This document shows positions 17,373 through 25,034 of a stretch of 64,000 nt of DNA, in pieces. The notes under the pieces are model-generated. The model had not been told where the DNA came from and did not search any database. It saw nothing but the letters and a program-made list of their open reading frames with translations. Numbering within the stretch: the stretch's first letter is position 1; every line of letters begins with the position of its first letter. A program made the position numbers and the translations under genes. This DNA is from Pseudobdellovibrionaceae bacterium (GTDB lineage: Bacteria > Bdellovibrionota > Bdellovibrionia > Bdellovibrionales > Bdellovibrionaceae): NCBI GenBank assembly GCA_030158485.1, contig JAOASS010000013.1, forward strand, positions 47,300-111,299. The letters are read 5' to 3'.

Positions 17373-19751
17373 TTAGTGATCAACCGGCATATGAGGCTGA
17401 TAAGGCGGGCTTAAAACTAAAGGGTCCTGCCTTGGAAACTCAAGATCTAGTGCCCACTTTAAAACTTCATCGATATGTTCGACTCCATGAACTTCCAGAT
17501 CATTCCGCACTTCATCTGGTAAGTTTTTTAAATCTTTTTCATTAAACTTAGGAATCAGAACTTTTCGAATTCCCCCCCTGTGGGCGGCCATTAACTTTTC
17601 TTTGATACCACCAACGGGAAGCACGGCTCCAGCTAAAGTGATTTCACCCGTCATTGCGCGATCAATGGGCACAGAGCGAGCTGTCAGTAAGGACGCCAGT
17701 GAAGTTAGCAAAGTCACCCCTGCTGACGGTCCATCTTTCGGCGTCGCCCCTGCTGGAGCATGGACGTGAAAATCAAATTTTGAAAAATCAAAACCTGGAT
17801 TAAAAAATGCCATTCTTGACTTGAGAAGGCTCAATGCAATTGATGCAGACTCTTTCATGACGTCACCCAACTGACCAGTCAATGTTAACTGCCCCTTACC
17901 TGGCATCAGTGCTGATTCAATATAGAGCAAGTCTCCGCCGACGGGTGTCCAAGCAAGACCCGCTACAACTCCTGGCATGCTATGGGCCCGCATTTTCTCA
18001 AAAGAAAATTTTTCTTGTCCTAAAATTTCTTCAAGCTGTGAAACTTTAACTTGGATGGGTGTGACTTCACCTTTGACGATACTGCTACTGGCCCAGCGAC
18101 AAATTTCAGCAATTTTTCTTTGCAGCTCCCGAACGCCGGCTTCTCGAGTATAGCGGTTGATCACAAATGTTAAAACCTCGTCATTTATTTCGATTTGACC
18201 GGATTTTAGTCCGTGTTCTTTCATTTGTTTTTCGAGCAAATGCTTTTTAGCAATTTCAAGTTTCTCTTTTGATGTGTAGCTTCCCAATTCAATAACTTCC
18301 ATTCGATCAAGCAAAGGTCCAGGAATTCCATCAAGAGAATTGGCTGTTCCAATAAAAAAAACTTGAGATAAATCAAAAGGGACGTCTAAGTAATGATCCA
18401 TAAAAGCTGTGTTTTGCTCGGGGTCTAAGACTTCAAGCATCGAACTGGCCGGATCACCACCAAATCCCCGTGTCATCTTATCAATTTCATCCAAAACAAA
18501 AACGGGATCTTTTTCACCCGCTTTTTTCAGAGAAGAAAGAATTCTCCCAGGCAATGCCCCGATGTAAGTTCTGCGATGGCCTCTAATTTCAGCGTCATCA
18601 CGAATCCCGCCTAAGCTGGCGCGAACATATTTTCTTCCTAATGCTCTCGCGATACTTTGCCCTAAAGATGTTTTCCCCACACCAGGAGGACCCAAAAAAA
18701 GTAGAATTGAACCCTTCTTACCTTCCGTTAAACGATAAACAGCTAAATGTTGAAGAATTCTTTTTTTAATTTTTTCTAACCCATTGTGGTCTTCATCTAA
18801 AATTTTCTGAGCCTCATCTAAATTGATTTCTTCTGACCCAGACGATTTGTTCCAAGGCAAACCCAACATGAAATCCAAGTGATTTTTTACAACATGATAC
18901 TCTGGAGAACTGGGCGTTAGCTCTTCTAATCTTTTAACTTGTGCTTGAGCTAATTCCAAAGCCTCAGTCGGCAAATTGAGCTCTTCAATTTTTTTTAAAT
19001 ACTGCTCTTGAGCTTTGCCTTCTCCGTTTTCCCCAAGCTCTTCTTTGATTGTCTTAAGCTGTTCTCGTAAAATCTGTTGGCGCTGTGACTGGCCAAATTT
19101 AGTATTCAGCTTCTGTCTGATATCAGCTTGCACACTTAAGTTTTCTTTTAAACTTTGAAGCAAGCTCAGAATCTGCATCGAGCGTTCTTTCAGATAGGAA
19201 TTTTCTAGAAGTCCTTGTTTTTCATTCAATGGGAAATCGGCGTGAGCCGAAACAAAGTAACCCAATTCTTGTAAATCTTCGGCGCCTTCCACAGCTTCTA
19301 TAACAGGTTGTGATTGCGCCACAAAAAGTTTCAATGTTTCAACAGAAAGATCTTTTAAACTTTTTAGCAAAGTTTTTTCTACGACTTGATCCAAGTTTCT
19401 AAAATCTTCTAATTTTTCGAATTCAGCTTCGTAAAAATTTTGAGTGTGCTTCCAACTAAAGCGCTTAACTCGGTTTACACCTTTGACGACGATATGATAT
19501 CCTGATTCTGGATTTCCACGAACACTTTCAATTCGAACCAAAGTTCCAACAGAGTAAAGATCGCTTTCTTTTTCAACGTTACGACTGGGGTCAATTTGAG
19601 TAAAAGTTAAAATCCAATTGTTATTTTGGAAAGCATGCTGAAGAGCTTTCAAACTTTTTTCTCGACCCACGCGAAGCGCCTGACTAACACCTGGGTAAAG
19701 AACTGTATTCTTTAAGGGCAACACAGGAACAAACCCTGTCGGAAATGACAT
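17373..19751 (-). CDS. lon: ATP-dependent protease Lon
   Basis: Cytoplasmic AAA+ serine protease that degrades misfolded and regulatory proteins. The 792 residues cover the N-terminal substrate domain (VLPLKNTVLYPG), Walker A GPPGVGKT (354-361), Walker B VFVLDEID (417-424) and the protease domain with the Ser676-Lys719 dyad (DGPSAGV; GGIKEKL). Everything needed for activity is present. A short extra tail rich in Pro follows residue 770. The promoter region carries a perfect TTGACA and an inverted repeat, suggesting regulated expression. The next gene downstream on the strand starts 141 bp away. Confidence 0.97.
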   Translation of the reverse strand: MSFPTGFVPVLPLKNTVLYPGVSQALRVGREKSLKALQHAFQNNNWILTFTQIDPSRNVEKESDLYSVGTLVRIESVRGNPESGYHIVVKGVNRVKRFSWKHTQNFYEAEFEKLEDFRNLDQVVEKTLLKSLKDLSVETLKLFVAQSQPVIEAVEGAEDLQELGYFVSAHADFPLNEKQGLLENSYLKERSMQILSLLQSLKENLSVQADIRQKLNTKFGQSQRQQILREQLKTIKEELGENGEGKAQEQYLKKIEELNLPTEALELAQAQVKRLEELTPSSPEYHVVKNHLDFMLGLPWNKSSGSEEINLDEAQKILDEDHNGLEKIKKRILQHLAVYRLTEGKKGSILLFLGPPGVGKTSLGQSIARALGRKYVRASLGGIRDDAEIRGHRRTYIGALPGRILSSLKKAGEKDPVFVLDEIDKMTRGFGGDPASSMLEVLDPEQNTAFMDHYLDVPFDLSQVFFIGTANSLDGIPGPLLDRMEVIELGSYTSKEKLEIAKKHLLEKQMKEHGLKSGQIEINDEVLTFVINRYTREAGVRELQRKIAEICRWASSSIVKGEVTPIQVKVSQLEEILGQEKFSFEKMRAHSMPGVVAGLAWTPVGGDLLYIESALMPGKGQLTLTGQLGDVMKESASIALSLLKSRMAFFNPGFDFSKFDFHVHAPAGATPKDGPSAGVTLLTSLASLLTARSVPIDRAMTGEITLAGAVLPVGGIKEKLMAAHRGGIRKVLIPKFNEKDLKNLPDEVRNDLEVHGVEHIDEVLKWALDLEFPRQDPLVLSPPYQPHMPVDH

Positions 19752-19807
19752 ACGGGGCCTCCTTTTTTTAATCCATCAAAAAGTGATCAATTTTTTTCTA
19801 AGTCGAT

Positions 19808-19854
19808 CACGACTCACTACAGAAGCAATGTGGGTCGTGTTGAGAATCTGTCAA
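19808..19854 (-). promoter_or_regulatory. Candidate lon promoter with overlapping inverted repeat
   Basis: Reading the minus strand, TTGACA lies at 19854-19849. Overlapping the expected -10/+1 region is an inverted repeat: CACGACTCAC at 19808-19817 pairs with GTGGGTCGTG at 19830-19839 (one G-T pair, 12-nt loop). It is about 57 bp upstream of the lon start codon. It does not match CIRCE. It could be an operator or a 5'-leader hairpin. Confidence 0.4.
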
Positions 19855-19940
19855 GATGAGTGCTTTTGTTAATCGTCAATTTGAGCCCAATCTATTCTAT
19901 TAAATAGCTATCAAAAAAATATTTTTTTTAGCCGTAAAAA

Positions 19941-21071
19941 TTAATATTCTTCAAAAACTGATCTTAAAATAAATCCACGCAATTCAGACTTTATGCGAGG
20001 CAAATTGATAATCGGATTAAGTGATTTTGAATCATTCCAAATAAAACAAGCATACAATTTCCAAACAGATGAAAAAAGATAAGAATAAAATTCAGCTTTG
20101 TGGACTGCTTCCGGTTTACTTTTTTTAAATAAAGTCAGGACTGTTTCAAAAAATGACTTCATGCCGCGACGACTCATTTCCTGAATTGCAGGATCATTTT
20201 CCAAATAAGCCCACAAATTGATCTTGTAATAATCTTCATGGGATTCCACAAAAGTTAAAAATGATTCTAATACGACTGCCAAATGGCCTTTATTCATATC
20301 ATGAATTTTTCCCAACAAAGGGCCTAAAAACTGATACGCTTGTTCATGATATTTTCCAGCAATCCATAGCCGCAAAGCATGATCAGTCTCCCAGCGTGCT
20401 ACCAATTCATAAGCGGGAATTTTTGTAATCAGGGCTGCTTTCTGAAGCGTCAAAGCCTTAAAACCATTTTGGCAAATAAATCGAACTAAAATATCGAACT
20501 CAGCTTCTTTTAATTCTAAGAAATTAAGCTCAGGGTCTGGATAATTTTGCACACCCAATTTCTGAATTTTTTCTAAGTAAGCGCCGATTTCTTTTTGAGC
20601 CCAGCTCTTAAGTGGGTGCTCATTAAAACGTAAAATTTCGACTAGCGAAAAAAACTCATGAAGATCACGATCTTCGGATGCCGCACGGGGAAGCCCATCC
20701 CAAAGCGGAGCAATCACTTCACCGTCTGTCGCTTCGCCAGGGCAAGGCCAAACATAGGAACCTTCAATTGCATCAAATGAGCCTAATATTTTACTGGATC
20801 CAGATAACGCAAGTGCAAGCCCCGAACCTGATTTCGTTTGGCTTGCGGGCCACCAAAAAGAAATCGCTTCTACTAAAAAAAGACGAACTCGATCAATTTT
20901 AGGAGCAGATCCTTTGGTTTCTATCAGACCAAAATGCTGTAAGCGTCTTTGAGATTCACTGACTTCAGAAACAGACATACTTTTTTGAGCAAATAGACAA
21001 GGGGTCCATGGCAAATTTTGAGCTTTGCAAACAAGGGCTTGATATAAAACGAGTAAGTCTTGCGGTTTCAA
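19941..21071 (-). CDS. Two-domain putative regulator: MarR-like wHTH domain joined to a TetR-like domain
   Basis: Residues 1-170 resemble a winged-helix family annotated as MarR-like: KPQDLLVLYQAL, then a recognition helix region (SVSEVSESQRRLQHFGLIE), then VWPCPGEATDGEVIAPLWDG and LHEFFSLVEILRF. Residues about 188-385 look like a TetR-type regulator: ILVRFICQNGFKALTLQKAA and AYELVARWETDHALRLWIAG mimic the TetR helix-turn-helix, followed by an all-helical ligand-binding-like part. Both halves are in one uninterrupted frame of 376 residues. No neighbour reveals the ligand. Assignment of each half is by pattern only. Confidence 0.55.
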   Translation of the reverse strand: MKPQDLLVLYQALVCKAQNLPWTPCLFAQKSMSVSEVSESQRRLQHFGLIETKGSAPKIDRVRLFLVEAISFWWPASQTKSGSGLALALSGSSKILGSFDAIEGSYVWPCPGEATDGEVIAPLWDGLPRAASEDRDLHEFFSLVEILRFNEHPLKSWAQKEIGAYLEKIQKLGVQNYPDPELNFLELKEAEFDILVRFICQNGFKALTLQKAALITKIPAYELVARWETDHALRLWIAGKYHEQAYQFLGPLLGKIHDMNKGHLAVVLESFLTFVESHEDYYKINLWAYLENDPAIQEMSRRGMKSFFETVLTLFKKSKPEAVHKAEFYSYLFSSVWKLYACFIWNDSKSLNPIINLPRIKSELRGFILRSVFEEY

Positions 21072-21213
21072 GAAATGATGGACTCTTCTTTGAAAATTCT
21101 AACTCCAGACTAACTAAATAAAAATCATCTGAATAGCAATAATGTTCTTGATGCTACGCATGACTTAAGATCCACCGAAACTCTTTAAACAGAAGGTTAT
21201 AAAGCAGAAGACT

Positions 21214-22197
21214 CTATTTTGATAAAATCTGACGACACGACGAAGTTAATGAGTTTTTTTGCCAGGCTTTTAAACGCTGAAAGAAGCCTTGAGTAAATAA
21301 TACGTTGTTATCTGCCATTTCAGGGTGAAATTGCACCAGAAGAACTTGGCGATCACGAGATTCCAAACTCTCTATGACTCCATCAAGACTTCGTGCCGAT
21401 ACTTGAAAAATCGTGCCCGTAACTGAATTCTCGCGGGCTGATTGATGGTGATGACTATCCACAGTATCCTGAGGCAAACCCGTTAAAATATTTTTTAAGA
21501 CTGAATTTTGTGTTTCAGAAAATAGAATCGAATGATGCCCGCCTTTGTTGTGAACTTCTTTGGTCTTAAGATCATAATTCACATCTTGATTTAACTGACC
21601 CCCTAAAGCCGTGAAGACATTTTGCAGCCCACGGCAAACACCCAGTATTTTTCTCTGACTGTTAAAGTAGATAAAGCGGATTAACCGAACTTCTAAAACA
21701 TCTCGAAACCTCTTGGTGTTTATAGACCAAGTCTTTTTCTGCCCGTAAAGGCTGGGATCTAGATCGTCACCACCCATAAAAATAAAAAGCCCAAAATGAA
21801 GACTCAATTCTCGGTAAAATGAATTTTCATCTTGACGATTTAAATTCAAAGCAGCCCCCACAGGAACAACAAAGGTTCGAGAAAAATGTTTCCCAAAATT
21901 ATTCACTCTCTGATGAGAAGGGCTGTGATCAGCTGGGCTGTTCGCCACAAGTAAGGCTCGCTCGTCTGATCCATGACTATCTGTTTTGATACTTCGAAGT
22001 TGGTCGCGGTGAGAGTAAATTGTTGATTGAACAAAAATAGACAGCTTGTGATGATTTTTGACTTTCTGTAGATAGTTTTGCGGGGAAACGCCTTGAGGCA
22101 ACACGTAAGTTAAATCTTGGCCTTCGGGGGACCAAAAAGTAAGCTCTGCTTTGGCGGCCACTACAGTTAGAACAAAAAAAGCAATCAGACGTACCAT
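21214..22197 (-). CDS. Exported class I glutamine amidotransferase-like hydrolase (peptidase C26 type)
   Basis: The family includes gamma-glutamyl hydrolases such as PuuD. Visible active-site parts are MGGDDLDPSLYG (141-151), nucleophile Cys188 in ILGVCRGLQNVF, DSHHHQSAR (248-254) and the His291/Glu293 pair in VQFHPE. A signal peptide (MVRLIAFFVLTVVAAKA) precedes the domain, and about 110 residues of extra N-terminal sequence with no known motif follow it. Export is unusual, since most PuuD-like enzymes are cytoplasmic; secreted gamma-glutamyl hydrolases exist. Likely substrates are gamma-glutamyl compounds such as glutathione- or folate-type peptides (inference). Confidence 0.8.
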   Translation of the reverse strand: MVRLIAFFVLTVVAAKAELTFWSPEGQDLTYVLPQGVSPQNYLQKVKNHHKLSIFVQSTIYSHRDQLRSIKTDSHGSDERALLVANSPADHSPSHQRVNNFGKHFSRTFVVPVGAALNLNRQDENSFYRELSLHFGLFIFMGGDDLDPSLYGQKKTWSINTKRFRDVLEVRLIRFIYFNSQRKILGVCRGLQNVFTALGGQLNQDVNYDLKTKEVHNKGGHHSILFSETQNSVLKNILTGLPQDTVDSHHHQSARENSVTGTIFQVSARSLDGVIESLESRDRQVLLVQFHPEMADNNVLFTQGFFQRLKAWQKNSLTSSCRQILSK

Positions 22198-22447
22198 TCA
22201 AATAGGCTTAACAAAGTTCAAGCCAACTTAAACCATGACAATTCAAAATAATGACTCCTGAAAGGGCTTAAAAAGCTGTGAACTGACAAATCTCAGTCGC
22301 TGTCTAAAATCTAGTCGAATTAAGAGCTCGCTTGTATTCTTCTGATATACGCCGCAACATTTTTTAAAATCTCGCCCAGATTGCGGATAAGAAAGCTCAA
22401 AAGTCAGCACTGGCTTGTGATTTTAAAAAATGTCATAATACAAGCTC

Positions 22448-23557
22448 ATGGAATTTAAATTTGACTGGGAGCGCGCTGCTCTTCTGGAATTAACACAAGA
22501 ATATGCTCGCATTTGCCGAGAACGAAAAGTTTCTTTGCGTCCTGCTTCAATCCAGCTTTTTGATTCTCAAAGTTTGTGGGGGCAATTTAATCCTTTAACA
22601 AGATCTATTTCAATTTCACGAAAACTCATTGAAAATCAATCTTGGCAAAATGTTCTTGGTGTTTTTCGTCATGAAATGGCTCATCAACATGTTTTTGAAA
22701 AAGATCCTGCCGAATACAATCAAAAACCCCATGGTGAAATTTTTCAGAATGCTTGCTCTGTGCTGGGCGTACCCTTTCAGTTCACGAAAGCCAAAATAGG
22801 TTTTCAAGATTCATCTCTTGATTGGAAAGATGAAGCAGAAGATACCTCTGACCATAAAATGCTTGATAAAGTTAAAAAGCTTTTATCATTAGCTCAATCT
22901 GCTAATATTCACGAATCAGGTCTTGCGATGCAGAAAGTCCAAGAACTTTATGCGCAATATAATATCAACAAATTTGCGATACCGGGACTTGATCGCTCGC
23001 AATATGTTCATTTGATTATTGCAGAAGGGAAAAAAAGAAAAAACACTTGGGAGCAAAGAATTATCAGTCTTCTTTTAGAATCATTTTTTGTCGAAATTAT
23101 TATTTTACAGCAATACAATCCACAAACAGCGGAAAAAAATCAAGCCTTTGAAATTATTGGAACTCGAGAAAATGTTTTGATGGCAGAATATGTTTACTAT
23201 TTTCTACTCAACCAAGTGGAAGTTCTTCTTAAACAATCGAATGCAAAGTCTAGAAACGAAAAAGCTTCCTTTAGATTGGGCATCATAGAAGGTTTTGCAG
23301 CAAAACTTCGCTGTCCTGAAACTGTTATCTTAAATCAGAAAGAAATATCAACGGTTCAAAAAGCTTTGATTCTTTTTAAAAGCAACTCTTCTCTGGAAAA
23401 ATATTTAAAAGACATATATCCCCGTCTTTCTTTTAAAAAAAGCTCATCGCGAGTGATCGACACCCGTTCTTTTTATGCCGGACAAAAAGAAGGTCAAAAA
23501 TTAGTTTTAAATAAACCTCTTGAGAACTCAAAAAAATCAGGACTTTTTATATCCTGA
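22448..23557 (+). CDS. SprT-like zinc metallopeptidase with DUF2786 domain
   Basis: The N-terminal part carries a zinc-binding site HEMAHQH (His75, Glu76, His79) with a likely third ligand at His95 (KPHGEIFQ), the SprT-like arrangement. A DUF2786 segment follows (MLDKVKKLLSLAQSANIHES, then AMQKVQELYAQYNI). Similar DUF2786 proteins are predicted DNA- or nucleoid-associated proteases, but experimental data are scarce. The C-terminal 150 residues have no motif that I recognise. No Shine-Dalgarno sequence precedes the ATG; TGTCATAAT, an extended -10-like sequence, ends 8 nt upstream. Confidence 0.75.
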   Translation: MEFKFDWERAALLELTQEYARICRERKVSLRPASIQLFDSQSLWGQFNPLTRSISISRKLIENQSWQNVLGVFRHEMAHQHVFEKDPAEYNQKPHGEIFQNACSVLGVPFQFTKAKIGFQDSSLDWKDEAEDTSDHKMLDKVKKLLSLAQSANIHESGLAMQKVQELYAQYNINKFAIPGLDRSQYVHLIIAEGKKRKNTWEQRIISLLLESFFVEIIILQQYNPQTAEKNQAFEIIGTRENVLMAEYVYYFLLNQVEVLLKQSNAKSRNEKASFRLGIIEGFAAKLRCPETVILNQKEISTVQKALILFKSNSSLEKYLKDIYPRLSFKKSSSRVIDTRSFYAGQKEGQKLVLNKPLENSKKSGLFIS

Positions 23558-23703
23558 TGGGTTTTTAACAAATGAAGATCCCGAACAGGGTCCTGTTAAA
23601 CAAAGTATGCAATATGAAAGTCCAGTACGGCTCGAGTTTATTTCAAAAATGCCGATATGTTTTTGCATGAGCCGCTCTCGACTCACGCAAGGAGACACCA
23701 CTT

Positions 23704-24015
23704 ATGAAAAAACAATCCGACGCACCTCAATCATTATCAGAAGCCATTGAAAAGCTAGAAAGCGTTTCGGGATCAACCGTACAGGGGTTTAAAAATATTC
23801 TAGAAAAAGATTATGCCGAAATTAAAAAATCTCTTGAAAACTTAAAACCGCACCTGACTTCTTTGCAAGAAAATTTAGAAACTGAAGTGATTCAAAAAAA
23901 GCAAGCAGCTGAAATGAAAGTCAAAGAAAACCCCTGGCTTACAATTGGGATCGTCGGATTTTTAGCCTTTATCTTGGGACTATTTTGTGGATCTAGAAAA
24001 AATAAGAAAGACTAA
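23704..24015 (+). CDS. DUF883/ElaB-YqjD-type membrane-anchored protein
   Basis: A 103-residue protein: helical cytosolic part (SLSEAIEKLESVSGSTV...) and a C-terminal anchor introduced by the family-typical VKENPWLTIGIVGFLAFILG, ending in a basic tail (CGSRKNKKD). E. coli ElaB and YqjD are inner-membrane proteins that associate with ribosomes in stationary phase. A strong AAGGAG site precedes the ATG. It abuts the next gene with no gap (TAA then ATG). Confidence 0.75.
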   Translation: MKKQSDAPQSLSEAIEKLESVSGSTVQGFKNILEKDYAEIKKSLENLKPHLTSLQENLETEVIQKKQAAEMKVKENPWLTIGIVGFLAFILGLFCGSRKNKKD

Positions 24016-24363
24016 ATGATTAAATTAATTTCATTTTTTTTAAAAACTATCTCTTATCAATTCGCTTTTGAAAAAGCGAAAAGAAAAAGCGTTTTGATTT
24101 ACTTAAAAATAGTATCTGCTGTTAGAAAAAGTTTGATTCTTGCAATACTTTTATTTGTGACATTGCAATTAATGGTCATCGGAATGATCGGAGCCATTGT
24201 TTCTGGAGTTTGGCTTTTGCCAATAGAAGATCACGCAGTCAGAATTTGGATTTTGTTTTCGTTCTTTGCCACATTATTCCTGATCCCTTTTATTATTTTA
24301 GTCATCGCTTTTTCAGAAAAGACGTGGCTCAAAATATCTCGAGCCACCGAACTCATGAAATAA
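24016..24363 (+). CDS. Small two-helix membrane protein (YqjE-like position)
   Basis: The 115-residue product has a basic N-terminal amphipathic segment and two long hydrophobic helices (about 38-66 and 73-100). It starts on the base after the stop codon of the DUF883-type gene, so the two are coexpressed. In enterobacteria, YqjD is followed by the two-helix membrane protein YqjE, and the layout here matches that; sequence identity was not checked. Confidence 0.65.
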   Translation: MIKLISFFLKTISYQFAFEKAKRKSVLIYLKIVSAVRKSLILAILLFVTLQLMVIGMIGAIVSGVWLLPIEDHAVRIWILFSFFATLFLIPFIILVIAFSEKTWLKISRATELMK

Positions 24364-24414
24364 ATTTTAGATCTTCACATTATAAATATAAGTATCTGTT
24401 CTCGATTCCAAGTT

Positions 24415-24449
24415 CAAAAAAAAACCGGTTTTTTAATCAAACCGGTTTT
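24415..24449 (-). terminator. Bidirectional intrinsic terminator between convergent genes
   Basis: Arms AAAACCGGTTT (24421-24431) and AAACCGGTTTT (24439-24449) pair perfectly with a 7-nt loop. The A-run at 24416-24424 becomes a T-run for minus-strand transcripts, so it serves best as terminator of the Phe/Tyr-rich protein gene, and more weakly for the plus-strand pair. Confidence 0.8.
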
Positions 24450-24476
24450 CATCATATCAAAAAAATATTTTCGAGA

Positions 24477-24848
24477 TTAAGCTTCGAAGTCTTTCATTAT
24501 TTTTTCGTACTGTTTGAAGTTTTTAGTGAAAGCTTTTGTGTAATATGTGTTGTAACCAGAAAATAATGTGTCCAAAAACTTATAATACTCTTGATATAAA
24601 AAATTTCCCATGAATTTACCGTAAAATTCACGAGGAGCATTTTTGCTGTAATCAAATTTACGGTAAAAAGAAGCGACATATTTATTAAAACTTGTCCACC
24701 ATTTACGAGCTTCTTTAGCGTTGATAAAGTTTCCAACGAAATAAGTTTTTCCACCAGATGTTAAACCAACTTCGTATCCCTTGCCCGCGGTTTTGTAATA
24801 TGTTTTGAATGCAAAACCTGCAAATTCATAATCCTTAAATTCAGTCAT
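24477..24848 (-). CDS. Phe/Tyr-rich small protein, unknown function
   Basis: I start at ATG 24848, behind GGGAG, giving 123 residues (MTEFKDYEFAGFAF...). Counting by hand, 17 Phe, 16 Tyr and 2 Trp make up 28% of the chain, mixed with many Lys. There is no signal peptide or membrane segment; the residues are spread in patterns such as WWTSFNKYVASFYRKFDY. It could be a helical, self-associating structural or storage-granule protein, but no family is recognised. The gene has its own terminator and a strong ribosome-binding site, hinting at high expression. Confidence 0.65.
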   Translation of the reverse strand: MTEFKDYEFAGFAFKTYYKTAGKGYEVGLTSGGKTYFVGNFINAKEARKWWTSFNKYVASFYRKFDYSKNAPREFYGKFMGNFLYQEYYKFLDTLFSGYNTYYTKAFTKNFKQYEKIMKDFEA

Positions 24849-25034
24849 GTGACTCCCTATTCTTCGGTCGTTAATTCGACCGATTTTCATTCCATTCACG
24901 ATTGCTACATTTGTCACCACTTTTTTGCAGCCTGGACTTTTGTATTTGAGTGAACTGGACCGAAAATAAGACTCTCAACAATAAAATAACTTTACCTTTA
25001 CCTTTAAAATAAGGATTTAAACGCTCAAAATCGA

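Noticed and set aside
17294..17545. Plus-strand frame opposite the end of lon
   Set aside because: Most of it is a shadow of lon, with no ribosome-binding site and no recognisable protein features.
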